This document shows positions 43,758 to 52,558 of a DNA stretch of 64,000 nucleotides, piece after piece. The notes below the pieces were generated by a model. It worked only from the letters and a program-made list of their open reading frames with translations. It made no database searches and was not told where the DNA came from. The position numbers and the translations under genes are program-made. Source of the DNA: Acidimicrobiaceae bacterium (GTDB taxonomy: Bacteria; Actinomycetota; Acidimicrobiia; Acidimicrobiales; RAAP-2); assembly GCA_003170315.1 (NCBI GenBank), contig PNAH01000026.1, positions 63,909 through 127,908 on the forward strand. Reading direction: 5' to 3'. How positions within the stretch are numbered: the first letter of the stretch is position 1; every line of letters starts with the position of its first letter.

Positions 43758-44105
43758 ATGTTCCGGGTCTCCAATGAACGTTTCGAAGAGCTCGCGGCCG
43801 AAGCCGTGGCGTCACTTCCCGAATCGCTCTCGTCACGCATGGACAACGTGGCGATAATTGTCGAAGACGAGGCCAAAGGTCGTAATCTTTTCGGTCTCTA
43901 CGAGGGAATACCGTTGACTCGTCGCGGTTTCTCCAGCTACAACGCGGTGATGCCCGATCGAATCACGTTGTACCAGACGACCATCTGCCAGATCTGCGCT
44001 TCCGAGGACGACGTGAGGGCGCAAGTTCGAAAGACGGTGATTCACGAGATCGCCCACCACTTCGGCATCAGTGATCCCCGACTCGACGAACTCGGTTGGG
44101 CCTAG
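43758..44105 (+). CDS. Zincin-like metallopeptidase family protein
   Basis: A 115-residue small metalloprotease-like protein with a C-terminal HEIAH motif (H96, E97, H100) followed by HFGISDPRLDELG, as in the PF06262 zincin family. Strands NVAIIVEDEAKGRNLFGLYEGIPLTRRG precede it. Cytosolic; substrate unknown. It begins 60 bases after the DinB gene on the same strand and may be co-transcribed. Confidence 0.87.
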   Translation: MFRVSNERFEELAAEAVASLPESLSSRMDNVAIIVEDEAKGRNLFGLYEGIPLTRRGFSSYNAVMPDRITLYQTTICQICASEDDVRAQVRKTVIHEIAHHFGISDPRLDELGWA

Positions 44106-44273
44106 CGAACGAACCGAAGAGGGCCGGAGCCCAGATCATCGTCGCAACGACGGCGGCGGTCCCTACAAGGGAGCGCACGCCCTCCTCCTAATCTTCCGAA
44201 TGCCGAGGCCGCAAAACCTGCCGTTCGCGACGCCGGTTGACAACCACGGCCCCGGAACAAAGAATGGTCAGCA

Positions 44274-44690
44274 ATGGTGAGCTTGCACGACGTGGAGAAG
44301 ATCGCACTTACGATGCCCGGAGCCACCAAGGAACTTCGCGACGACGACCGCCCGGCTTTCTTAGTCGACCACAAGTTGTTCTGCTTTCATCGAACGAGAC
44401 GTCGAGACGCCCTCGACCCTAAGACCGGTGAACCGCTCGATGACGTTCTGATCTTTCGCGTCGCCGATGAGGAGATGAATTCCATGTGGCTGGCCCAGCG
44501 ACCTTCGGTCTACTTCACGACCGAGCACTTCAAGGGCTACCCCTACATTCTCCTACGTATCCCCGCGTTGGTCGAAATTGACCACGACGAGCTTTATGAA
44601 CTCGTGACCGACGCCTGGCTCACTCAGGCCCCGAAGCGCGTGGCGAAGAGTTGGCTGGCGGAACAAGGGTTGGCGGGTGAATCGGAGTAA
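44274..44690 (+). CDS. MmcQ/YjbR family protein
   Basis: A 138-residue small alpha/beta protein. The order LHDVEKIALTMPGATKEL, RPAFLVDHKLFCFH, FTTEHFKGYPYILLRIPAL and LVTDAWLTQAPKRVAKSWL is the MmcQ/YjbR (DUF419) pattern, thought to be a cyclin-fold-like DNA-binding-type domain without firm role. It lies 168 bases after the zincin gene and shortly before the hydrolase gene. Confidence 0.85.
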   Translation: MVSLHDVEKIALTMPGATKELRDDDRPAFLVDHKLFCFHRTRRRDALDPKTGEPLDDVLIFRVADEEMNSMWLAQRPSVYFTTEHFKGYPYILLRIPALVEIDHDELYELVTDAWLTQAPKRVAKSWLAEQGLAGESE

Positions 44691-44793
44691 GCAGTAGGTG
44701 GACAGTGTGTTGACGGGTTCGAACTCGCTCGGGCCAAGTAGGGAATTCGCTGACGTGCGTCCTTCGGATCGATCGGTAGAGCGGGAGGCATCG

Positions 44794-45543
44794 GTGGAAC
44801 ACTTCGCGTCGTTTGACGGCCTGGACCTCTCGTACCTCGACGTGGGCGAGGGCGCGCCGGTCATACTCCTGCACGGCTTGGCCGCCGATCACTTCTCGAA
44901 TTGGGTGGCCACGGGCGTGGTCGACGCGCTGGTTGACTCGCATCGGCGCGTGCTCGCTCCGGATGCGCGCGGTCACGGGGCCTCGGCCAAGCCGTACGAC
45001 CCTGATGCCTACGCCAACGACGCCATGGCCCGCGACGTGCAGACGCTCATGGATCACGTGTCCCTCGACTGGTGTGACGTGGTGGGCTACTCGATGGGAT
45101 CGATCGTGGCCGGACGTCTCGCCCTCCGTGACCCGCGGGTGCGCTCACTCGTGCTCGGCGGCGTGGGCGGTGAATGGGGCGGGGAGCAACGGCCCTTGGA
45201 TACCGTGCCCATGGTCGAAGCACTGGAGACCGAGAATCCCAACGACATCGACAGTCCGCTGGCGGCCGCCTTTCGCCGCTTCGCCGACAGTACGGGAGCC
45301 GACCGGTTCGCGCTGGCGGCCAACCAGCGATCGCGTCAAGGCGAAACGACCGACGTCGGAGCGATTTCGGTGCCTACGTTGGTACTCGTCGGGGACACCG
45401 ATCGGTTGGCCGGATCCTCTGAATCGCTGGCCCAGCGCATTCCCGGGGCCACCTTTCGAACGCTTCGAGGCAATCATTTGAGCGCAGTTCGCGATCCGCA
45501 GTTCAGCGAGTCAATCGTCGCCTTCGTGAATTCCATGTCGTAG
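44794..45543 (+). CDS. Alpha/beta hydrolase
   Basis: A 249-residue alpha/beta-hydrolase with the oxyanion HG motif in ILLHGLAAD, nucleophile S100 in GYSMGS, the acid in VLVGDTDRLAG and the histidine in RGNHLSAV. The GTG at 44794 (GGAGG five bases upstream) is preferred to the GTG at 44698, whose extra 32 residues do not belong to the fold. Substrate unknown. It converges with a gene 12 bases away. Confidence 0.9.
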   Translation: MEHFASFDGLDLSYLDVGEGAPVILLHGLAADHFSNWVATGVVDALVDSHRRVLAPDARGHGASAKPYDPDAYANDAMARDVQTLMDHVSLDWCDVVGYSMGSIVAGRLALRDPRVRSLVLGGVGGEWGGEQRPLDTVPMVEALETENPNDIDSPLAAAFRRFADSTGADRFALAANQRSRQGETTDVGAISVPTLVLVGDTDRLAGSSESLAQRIPGATFRTLRGNHLSAVRDPQFSESIVAFVNSMS

Positions 45544-45555
45544 TCGAAGCGGTCC

Positions 45556-46008
45556 TCAGGGAAGGAACTGACTCAAGGTCCAGGTGCCCGTGAAGTCATA
45601 GTCGCAGAGCGACTCGGTGAGCGTGCACATCACCGTCAAGACCTGTTCGGCCGAGGTGCTGGCGGGGACCTCGAGGAGCAGACCTCGGGTGTTGTGATCT
45701 TGTCGCACCGTGAACGGCGCGCCCGCCAACAAGGCGGCGATTCGCTCCGTCCCGAGTCGACTGCGCGTGTGTAGGACGCCGAGCGTCGACGGTGGCACCG
45801 TGCCGTGACGGGCCGGCGCGGTCACGAAGCTGGCGACCGTGACACCCTTGTTCAATCGCAACCCGAAGTAGTTCACCTTCATGTCGGGTATTTCCTCCTC
45901 GACGTTGGGTGAGACGTTGCACCAGCCCCGTCCGGCAGCCACGGCGTCGATGGCCGCGAGCGCGGCGTCTCGATCGTGCGAGAACGTGATGACCGTGGGA
46001 ACCGTCAT
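45556..46008 (-). CDS. Uncharacterised protein downstream of an ABC-2 exporter
   Basis: A 150-residue protein I do not recognise. It has strands VPTVITFSHDRDAALAAIDAVAAGRGWCNVSPNVEEE and a central KVNYFGLRLNKGVTVASFVTAP, with a run LLLEVPASTSAEQVLTVMC near the end; no membrane helix. The ATG at 46008 starts the clear coding block. It follows the permease gene by 29 bases on the same strand, so it is probably the third gene of the exporter operon. Confidence 0.7.
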   Translation of the reverse strand: MTVPTVITFSHDRDAALAAIDAVAAGRGWCNVSPNVEEEIPDMKVNYFGLRLNKGVTVASFVTAPARHGTVPPSTLGVLHTRSRLGTERIAALLAGAPFTVRQDHNTRGLLLEVPASTSAEQVLTVMCTLTESLCDYDFTGTWTLSQFLP

Positions 46009-46037
46009 CGAAACTCTTGTGACGAGATCATGGCGAT

Positions 46038-46766
46038 CTAGACCCTCTTGGTGTCGCGTTCGTACACGCGAACGGCTACGAAGGAAAGGACCAGCGTCCA
46101 CACCACGATGACGAGCCAGGCCTCGAGCGGCCAGGCGCCACCGCGCAACGAGGTCTTGCTCGCCTGGACCAGCCAGTACGAGGGAAGGAACTTCACGACG
46201 GACAACAGAAAGCCACTCCGGATCAGTGGGCCGTAGGAACCGCCCAGCAGGGCGAAGAGTGAGGTCACCCCGCCGATTGCCGGACCAAGCGAGTCGACCT
46301 TGAGCAGGTGACCGAACATGATGCCCATGACGGCGAAGGGGATCAGTCCGACGAGGAGCAGGCCAATCATGACGAACCACTGGACCGTGTCGAGTCGCAC
46401 GCCTTCGCTGGTGCCCGCGGCGAACAGCACCGCCATGCTCAAGAGCGCCATCATGTAGCCGCAGACGATTTTGGCGCTGAAGTACGACCACGTGGGCAAC
46501 GGAGTGATCCGCAACTGCCTCGTCCAGCCGGCGTTGCGTTCGGCCGCGATGCGCGCGCCACTCGAGATGACCGCCACCATGGTGCCCCAGGCGATCATTC
46601 CCGTCATGTAGTACAGGGGAAACGGCACGTGATCGAAGGTGACGTGCTTGTTCGGTCCAGCGATAGCCAAAAAAAGAATGAGGGGAAAGACCAAGGAGAA
46701 GATGAGAAATCGTCGGTTCCGCCACGTGCGCAGTACTTCGTAACGGAGATAAGTCAATTCGGTCAC
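46038..46766 (-). CDS. ABC-2 type exporter permease
   Basis: A 242-residue membrane protein with about six helices (LIFSLVFPLILFLAIAGPN, MIAWGTMVAVISSGARIA, and later ones) matching the ABC-2 permease family. It starts inside the stop of the ATPase gene (ATGA at 46763-46766). Together they form an exporter of the DrrAB type; substrate unknown. Confidence 0.9.
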   Translation of the reverse strand: MTELTYLRYEVLRTWRNRRFLIFSLVFPLILFLAIAGPNKHVTFDHVPFPLYYMTGMIAWGTMVAVISSGARIAAERNAGWTRQLRITPLPTWSYFSAKIVCGYMMALLSMAVLFAAGTSEGVRLDTVQWFVMIGLLLVGLIPFAVMGIMFGHLLKVDSLGPAIGGVTSLFALLGGSYGPLIRSGFLLSVVKFLPSYWLVQASKTSLRGGAWPLEAWLVIVVWTLVLSFVAVRVYERDTKRV

Positions 46767-47677
46767 GGCGCCTCGTCGTCCACCGTCAGCTCCAAAAAGG
46801 CCTCTTCCAGGCCCGCGCCGCGGACCTCGATGTCGCGGACCGTGGGATAGGTGCTCAAGAGTTCCCGTAGGGTCACGTCGGAGTTCGAGCAGTTAAGGGT
46901 GATCGCGTCGCCTTTGCGATCGACCATCGTGACGCCCGGCAGGGCGTGGAGTGCAAGAAGTTCAACGTCGGGCAGGGTCGCGCGAATGATCCGTCCGCCA
47001 ACGGTGGCCTTGATCTCGGTCGGTGCTCCGTCGGCCACTATTCGTCCGCGGGACATGAGGACGATTCGATCGGCGTAGGCGTCGGCCTCCTCGAGGTAGT
47101 GCGTGGCGAACACCACGGTCTTGCCCCGAGCGGTGAAGGCGCGCATGGCACTCCAAAAATCGCGACGACCTTCAACGTCCAGCGCCACCGTCGGCTCGTC
47201 GAGGACCAGGAGCTCGGCGTCCGCCACCAGCGCGATGGCGAAGCGAACGCGCTGGGTCTCGCCTCCGGAGAGCTTGCGAGTTTGGCGATCGGCGAATTCG
47301 TCGGCGCCCGAGATCCGAAGGGCCTCCTCGACGTCCAAGGGGGCCGGATAGATAGCGGCCATCATCGTCACCAGTTCATGAACCGTGAGGTAGTCGATGA
47401 GCTGTCCGGTCTGGGTCATCGCGCCGATCATTCCGGCCTTGACGGCCTCCGACGGGGTACGACCGAAGAGCGAGACCGTGCCGGCGTCAGGCTTCGTCAG
47501 TCCGATGAGCATGTCGATGGTCGTGGTCTTGCCGGCGCCATTGGGTCCGAGCAAGGCGACCGTCGAGCCGCGTTGGAGCGAAAGGTCGAGGCCGCGCACG
47601 GCGCGAACCGCGCCGAATGATTTCGTCAAATCGTGCGCCACGATGTTGTCGTGCAGTTCTTGCGAGGTACTACTCAC
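46763..47677 (-). CDS. ABC transporter ATPase, DrrA-like
   Basis: A 304-residue ATPase with Walker A GPNGAGKTTT, signature LSGGETQR, Walker B LLVLDEPTVALD and H-loop FATHYLEEAD, plus a C-terminal domain of the DrrA/CcmA type. It energises the ABC-2 permease encoded immediately downstream. Substrate unknown; drug or lipid export is typical for the group. It is divergent from the small membrane protein gene at 47803. Confidence 0.92.
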   Translation of the reverse strand: MSSTSQELHDNIVAHDLTKSFGAVRAVRGLDLSLQRGSTVALLGPNGAGKTTTIDMLIGLTKPDAGTVSLFGRTPSEAVKAGMIGAMTQTGQLIDYLTVHELVTMMAAIYPAPLDVEEALRISGADEFADRQTRKLSGGETQRVRFAIALVADAELLVLDEPTVALDVEGRRDFWSAMRAFTARGKTVVFATHYLEEADAYADRIVLMSRGRIVADGAPTEIKATVGGRIIRATLPDVELLALHALPGVTMVDRKGDAITLNCSNSDVTLRELLSTYPTVRDIEVRGAGLEEAFLELTVDDEAP

Positions 47678-47802
47678 GGTTTTCTCGGGAATTAATCGTT
47701 GCGATGAACCAAAAGTACTCCAAGAGACTTCGACGTCGATCGACGAGTACGCAACGCCGACTCACTCTGGAGGCTGACCCGGTCTCGGGGTATGTTGAGT
47801 TC

Positions 47803-48123
47803 ATGCTGAAGAGGCTCTTCGAGCTGCTGGGACTGGCCACCTTGGGAGTCGGTCTCTACTTAGTTTTCAGTGAGCAAAGTAAAAACAATGCGTGTAACGC
47901 CACCGAAGGGAAGTTCGTTGGGCTCGGCATGAGCGCGTCGTGTCAGCACGTGGTCTACGCCTACTTCGGCGGGTTCCTCTTATTGGCGGTCGGCACATTG
48001 GTGGTGGTGTACGGCCTGCTCGCCACGCGCAAGGCCGCGAAGAGGCGTCTAACGACCAAGCATTCGCTCGCGTCCCAATATCATTGGGACAATCCCGAGA
48101 CCGGGCGCACGCCGCCGTCGTAA
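47803..48123 (+). CDS. Small two-helix membrane protein
   Basis: A 106-residue protein with two transmembrane helices (LLGLATLGVGLYLVF and YAYFGGFLLLAVGTLVVVYGLL), a short extracytoplasmic loop with two cysteines (NACNATEG and SASCQHV) that could form a disulphide, and a basic C-terminus. No family recognised. An ATG at 47704 would add a basic 33-residue extension. It converges with the nitroreductase-like gene seven bases away. Confidence 0.65.
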   Translation: MLKRLFELLGLATLGVGLYLVFSEQSKNNACNATEGKFVGLGMSASCQHVVYAYFGGFLLLAVGTLVVVYGLLATRKAAKRRLTTKHSLASQYHWDNPETGRTPPS

Positions 48124-48130
48124 CGGCCGA

Positions 48131-48574
48131 TTAACTGGCGCGCACCAATTCGACGACGGGTATTTTGCGGCTCGTCTTCAACTCGTATTCGGCGAATCCC
48201 GGATACCGCTCGCTCTGAATCGGGTAGATCCGGTCTCGCTCCTCGAGCGAAACCGGCGTCGCGGTCGCTTCGAAAGTCTCGGTACCCAGTTCGACCGTCA
48301 CCTGGGGATGAGCCACGAGGTTGTGATACCAATCGGGATTGGTGGGGGCCCCGGCGTAGGACGCGAAGATGAATCGGCGGCCCTCGTAGTCGAGGTACAT
48401 CATCGGATTCACCCGCTCTTGTCCGCTCTTAGCTCCTTTGGTATGCAGCAGCAGTACAGGCGCCCCCTCGAATTGACCGCCGACCCGGCCCTCATGGGTT
48501 CGGAACTCCGTCATGACGTTCGTGTTCCAATCGTTGACCGCTTTGTTGGCGCTTCCTGTCTCGTCGTCGCTCAC
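48131..48574 (-). CDS. Deazaflavin (F420)-dependent nitroreductase family protein
   Basis: A 147-residue DDN-family protein: FEGAPVLLLHTKGAKSGQERVNPMMYLDYEGRRFIFAS, NPDWYHNLVAHPQVTVELG and YPGFAEYELKTSRKIPVVEL. It shares the fold and length of the protein at 36970-37416 with limited identity. Expected to bind F420H2 in the cytosol; substrate unknown. Start ATG at 48574 directly precedes the typical acidic N-terminus. Confidence 0.9.
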   Translation of the reverse strand: MSDDETGSANKAVNDWNTNVMTEFRTHEGRVGGQFEGAPVLLLHTKGAKSGQERVNPMMYLDYEGRRFIFASYAGAPTNPDWYHNLVAHPQVTVELGTETFEATATPVSLEERDRIYPIQSERYPGFAEYELKTSRKIPVVELVRAS

Positions 48575-48630
48575 GACTCTCTCCTTTTCGCATTTCGCGG
48601 CAGAACGTCACAGCTCTGCCACCGTGCACC

Positions 48631-48819
48631 TTAGGAGGCGAGGGCGCGAAGTAGACCCTCGGTCTCGACGGCGTCCAGAGGCATACCCCGGTGGTAGCCC
48701 TGGGCCAGTTGGCACTTGAGGTCAGACAGTGGCGTGACCTCGTCGGGCGACTCGACTCCCTCGACGATCTCGGGAAAGGAATTGAGTAATCGCGGCAGCC
48801 GGCGATCGCCGATGTTCAT
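48631..48819 (-). pseudogene. C-terminal remnant of an EAL phosphodiesterase domain
   Basis: A 62-codon frame beginning MNIGDRRLPRLLNSF, then VEGVESPDEVTPLSDLKCQLAQGYHRGMPLDAVETEGLLRAL. The E-GVES...GC/KCxLxQGY...P pattern is the end of an EAL domain, similar to the ends of the two complete paralogues at 49232 and 54078. The EAL catalytic residues and everything before them are missing. It is probably a leftover of a third copy, or a small expressed piece. Confidence 0.7.
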
Positions 48820-49231
48820 CGCGCCCCCAAGGCCACTACACGACGAAAGGAAACTCTCTCGCCACAGGTCATTTCAACTCGGTTCAAGAGTTTTTTCATT
48901 CATTGAACCGTTACGCAGCGTGCGCAAAGTTCGGCGCACCGTTAGCGCCCCCGGGGGGCTAACGAGCATGATCGTTCTCCTGTGCACAACGATGCCAACA
49001 TCCTGTGCGAAGCCTCGATAGAAAACACACCCCCGCCCAATCACCAACAGTTGAAGGACGTCCCACGCGAACGTCCTCTCGTGCACACGGCAAACTAATC
49101 AAGGATCTTCAACGTCGTTGGCCACCCGCTCTCGGGCCCGCAACTTCGCCGGTTCTTCGTGGGCGGAACTTTTGCTCGATTGTTGAGAACTTGTTGACAA
49201 TCAAAACGGGGGACCGACCTAGCGTTCTTTT
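48820..49231. other. 412-base region upstream of a PAS-GGDEF-EAL gene with inverted repeats and one tiny open frame
   Basis: An 8-bp perfect repeat pairs CGGTTCAA (48880-48887) with TTGAACCG (48903-48910). A near-perfect palindrome lies at 48941-48963 (GTTAGC...GCTAAC with C and G runs between). A 31-codon minus frame (48874-48969) starts with ATG after AGGAG. Function unknown; a leader or regulatory role for the downstream gene is possible. Confidence 0.45.
48874..48969 (-). CDS. Possible 31-residue small protein
   Basis: The minus-strand ATG at 48969 has AGGAG (mRNA sense) 7 bases upstream. The product begins MLVSPPGALTVRRTLRTL and is basic. No family recognised. The frame overlaps both inverted repeats. 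It may be spurious. Confidence 0.25.
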   Translation of the reverse strand: MLVSPPGALTVRRTLRTLRNGSMNEKTLEPS

Positions 49232-51406
49232 GTGACTGATCTCTCCGAACGTCCTCGTGCCACGAGCCGAAGCGGATCCAACCGAATGTCTCGCGCGTTG
49301 TCGGCCCTTCCCACGCGCGCTGACACGCCCGCGACGTTCCTTTCGGCTCACCCGCCATCGTGGAATGGTCTTCTCGAGGCCTTGCCCGAGCCGACCGCGC
49401 TCTTAGACGGTGACGGCATCGTGCACTACGTGAACGGCTTACTGACGGCCTTGACCGACTACACGCCCGGCGAACTTATTGGACAAGATGTCGTGATTCT
49501 GATGCCCGAGCGACTCCGTGAACGACTGCTGCGCACCCGACGAGAGCGGCCGCGACACGCCGTCGCGGCCATCTGGAACGACGAGGACCTGACGATTCAG
49601 CGTCGCGACGGCCAAGAGATCCCCGTCGAGGTCACGCGCTCGCCCCTCGCCCTCGAAGAGGGCTCCTGGGTGGTGGTCGCGATCCGTGACGTGAGCACGC
49701 AACGAGCAAACGAGCAGGCCCGTGCCGATACGGAACTCCGATTTCGAGTCGCCTTTGAGAACAACATGGCTCCCATGACCTTCGCCGACGCCAATGACCG
49801 CATCATCGCGGTCAACGACGCCATGTGTCAGATGGTGGGATTCTCCAGGGAAGAGCTGCTCGGCTGTGACTCGACGCCGTTCACGTACCCCGACGATGTG
49901 GGTATCACCGAGAGCACGCATCAGCGGCTCATCTCGGGCGAGGTGGAACAGGTGCGCTACGTCAAGCGGTACCTACGGAAAGACGGCGGCGTCATCGAGG
50001 TCGAGGTGTCACGTTCTCCAGCGCGTGACGCCGACGGCAAGATCCTGTACTTCGTGTTCTCCGAGCGCGACATCACCGAAGAGAGAGCCCTCGCGGCGCA
50101 ACTCAAACACCAAGCGCTTCACGATCCGCTCACCGGCCTCGCCAACCGTGCGTTCTTCGAGGAGCGACTGGCCCAGGCCCACGGTCGCGTCATTCGACAC
50201 GGCGGCATCGGCGCCGTGCTCTTGATCGACCTCGATGACTTCAAGGGCGTCAACGACTCCTTCGGTCACTTCCTGGGCGACCACCTATTGACGGCGATCG
50301 CTCACCGTCTCCAAATCGCAACCCGTTCGGCCGACACGTTGTGCCGCTTCGGGGGCGACGAATTCCTTTACCTCGCCGAGGGACTCGTCTCACCTAAGGA
50401 AGCCGAGGTTCTCGCCGAACGCCTGGTCAGCGTCATCGCCGAGCCCTACAACATCGCGGGATTTCAAATCGAGCAACACGCGAGCATCGGCATCGTTATT
50501 TGGGATGCCACGTGCACCAGTTTCTCCGAAACGATCCAGAACGTGGACGCCGCCCTTTACGAGGCGAAGCGAAACTTTCGGGGCCACCACGTGATCTTCA
50601 CTCCCACGATGCATCAGGCCGCCGTGAGCCGATTCTCATTGGCCCAAGAGCTGCGTCAAACCTTCAATGCCGGCGATCTCGCGATGCACTATCAGCCGAT
50701 CGCCAACCTCACCTCCAAAGAAGTGGTGGGGTTCGAAGCTCTGATGCGTTGGAATCACCCCGATCGCGGCTGGGTGTCCCCGGAGGACTTCATTCCCCTC
50801 GCGGAACAGAGTGACCTGATCCTGGAGTTGGGATCGTTCGCGTTGCGAGAGTCGATCCGTGAAGCGAGCAAGTGGGCATCGAGGACTCGGTTGCTCCGTC
50901 CGTACGTGACGGTCAATCTCTCGGCGCACCAGTTCCTCGACCCCGGCTTGGTGCCCATGATCAAGATGCTGTTGGGCGAGAGCGCCCTTCCACCGGAGTA
51001 CCTCATCCTGGAGATCACCGAAAGCGTCGCGCTGATCGACATCGACGAAACAATGAAGGTGCTCGACCAACTCGGAATTCTCGGCGTCGGCGTGGCGCTC
51101 GACGACTTTGGCACGGGATTCTCATCGCTCTCGTACCTCGCCAAACTCAGCCCGCGGATCATCAAGATCGATCAGTCGTTCGTGCGGCCGCTCGACAACT
51201 CCGATCGCAACGACACCCTGCTCGAGACGATCATCTCCTTGGGTCAGAGACTCGACATGACCATGCTCGCCGAAGGTATCGAGACCGAGGCTCAGTTCCG
51301 TCGCCTACGCCGATTGGGATGTGAACTCGGACAGGGCTATCTCTTCTCGCCCGCCGTTCCGAGCGACCAGGTCGAGGCCATGGTCACCCGGGGCTTCTCC
51401 ACCTGA
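49232..51406 (+). CDS. PAS-PAS-GGDEF-EAL cyclic-di-GMP signalling protein (copy 1)
   Basis: A 724-residue cytosolic sensor: PAS 1 about 45-155, PAS 2 about 165-290, GGDEF about 295-465, EAL about 470-720. GGDEF 374-378 is intact and preceded by RSAD (365-368), a good RxxD inhibitory site. The EAL motif is FEALMRW (EAL 502-504) and the metal DDFG is at 624-627, so both synthase and phosphodiesterase halves look active. No membrane helices. It converges with a paralogue across two other genes. The GTG at 49232 lacks a clear ribosome site; an ATG at residue 19 is an alternative. Substrate sensed by the PAS domains unknown. Confidence 0.92.
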   Translation: MTDLSERPRATSRSGSNRMSRALSALPTRADTPATFLSAHPPSWNGLLEALPEPTALLDGDGIVHYVNGLLTALTDYTPGELIGQDVVILMPERLRERLLRTRRERPRHAVAAIWNDEDLTIQRRDGQEIPVEVTRSPLALEEGSWVVVAIRDVSTQRANEQARADTELRFRVAFENNMAPMTFADANDRIIAVNDAMCQMVGFSREELLGCDSTPFTYPDDVGITESTHQRLISGEVEQVRYVKRYLRKDGGVIEVEVSRSPARDADGKILYFVFSERDITEERALAAQLKHQALHDPLTGLANRAFFEERLAQAHGRVIRHGGIGAVLLIDLDDFKGVNDSFGHFLGDHLLTAIAHRLQIATRSADTLCRFGGDEFLYLAEGLVSPKEAEVLAERLVSVIAEPYNIAGFQIEQHASIGIVIWDATCTSFSETIQNVDAALYEAKRNFRGHHVIFTPTMHQAAVSRFSLAQELRQTFNAGDLAMHYQPIANLTSKEVVGFEALMRWNHPDRGWVSPEDFIPLAEQSDLILELGSFALRESIREASKWASRTRLLRPYVTVNLSAHQFLDPGLVPMIKMLLGESALPPEYLILEITESVALIDIDETMKVLDQLGILGVGVALDDFGTGFSSLSYLAKLSPRIIKIDQSFVRPLDNSDRNDTLLETIISLGQRLDMTMLAEGIETEAQFRRLRRLGCELGQGYLFSPAVPSDQVEAMVTRGFST

Positions 51407-51461
51407 TTCGAAATCCAGTTCAGCCCTTAGTCGGCGCGAATCAGCGGTTTAGACTTCGCTC

Positions 51462-52469
51462 GTGTTGGTCGACGGCGGACTCTCTTTTCGAAACGATGAC
51501 GTTGGCTCCGAGGCACGCGAACTCGAACGCGCCGGCTATGACGGCGCCTGGTCCGCCGAAACTGGACACGACCCTCTGCTAATCGTCGCCGGTGCGGCGA
51601 CGGCCACCACCACGTTGGAACTCGGCACCGGCATCGTCGTGGCCTTCGCCCGCAGTCCGATGATCACCGCCGCCATGGCCAACGACGTGCAACTCCTCTC
51701 GCGCGGTCGACTTCTCCTAGGCCTCGGTTCGCAGATCAAACCCCACATCGAGAAGCGCTACTCGATGCCCTGGTCCCATCCGGCGCCGCGAATGCGCGAG
51801 TACGTCTTAGCCCTGCGGGCCATCTGGTCGTGTTGGAACGAGGGCACCGCGCTGAACTTTCGAGGCGAGTTCTACCGCCACACGTTGATGTCGCCGTTCT
51901 TCAACCCCGGCCCGAATCCGTACGGGGCGCCCAAGGTATACCTCGCCGCGGTCGGTGAACTGATGACCGAAGTGGCGGGCGAGGTCGCCGATGGTCTCTT
52001 GGTGCACCCCTTTTCGACCGAGCGCTACATGCGCGAGGTCACGCTGCCGGCCCTAGAGCGCGGGCTCGCCAAGTCCGGTCGCCACGCGAAGGACTTTCCC
52101 ATTTCGTTCTCGGGACTGGTCGCCACCGGCGACACCGACGAGGAACTCGCCGACGCGACCCGAAGGATCCGGGGCCAAATCGCGTTCTACGGTTCGACGC
52201 CGGCCTATCGCGGCGTGCTCGAATTGCACGGCTGGGGAGAGCTCCAGAGCGAATTGAACGCGCTGTCGAAGTCGGGGGAGTGGACGAAGATGGGTGAACT
52301 CATCGACGATGACGTGCTGAACGCCTTCAGCGTCGTCGCCGGGCCGAAGGACGTTGGCGCGGTCGTGCGGGAACGATTCGACGACGTCATCAGTCGCTTC
52401 AGCATCTACGCGCCCTACGCGCTCGGTGATGACGCTCGGCGGACGATCGTGAGCGGACTTCGTACCTAG
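51462..52469 (+). CDS. LLM class F420-dependent oxidoreductase
   Basis: A 335-residue luciferase-like barrel protein resembling the TIGR03617 group. Blocks: VDGGLSFRNDDVGSEARELERAGYDGAWSAET, LELGTGIVVAFARSPMITAAMANDVQ, GRLLLGLGSQIKPHIEKRY, and a late FSIYAPYALG. F420 use is inferred from the group; substrate unknown. It starts 55 bases after the first PAS-GGDEF-EAL gene, same strand. Confidence 0.9.
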   Translation: MLVDGGLSFRNDDVGSEARELERAGYDGAWSAETGHDPLLIVAGAATATTTLELGTGIVVAFARSPMITAAMANDVQLLSRGRLLLGLGSQIKPHIEKRYSMPWSHPAPRMREYVLALRAIWSCWNEGTALNFRGEFYRHTLMSPFFNPGPNPYGAPKVYLAAVGELMTEVAGEVADGLLVHPFSTERYMREVTLPALERGLAKSGRHAKDFPISFSGLVATGDTDEELADATRRIRGQIAFYGSTPAYRGVLELHGWGELQSELNALSKSGEWTKMGELIDDDVLNAFSVVAGPKDVGAVVRERFDDVISRFSIYAPYALGDDARRTIVSGLRT

Positions 52470-52558
52470 TCGCTCTCGATTTCGAAGAGACGACGCAGTG
52501 ACGACTCTTCGCCCCGGGTATCCTCAATTTTCATCGACAGCAAAATTAAGGTCGAGAG

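Noticed and set aside
48941..48963. Possible GEMM cyclic-di-GMP riboswitch upstream of the GGDEF-EAL gene
   Set aside because: The conserved GEMM core blocks are not present in the right order, only a GCGCAAAG-like string and a GC-rich hairpin.
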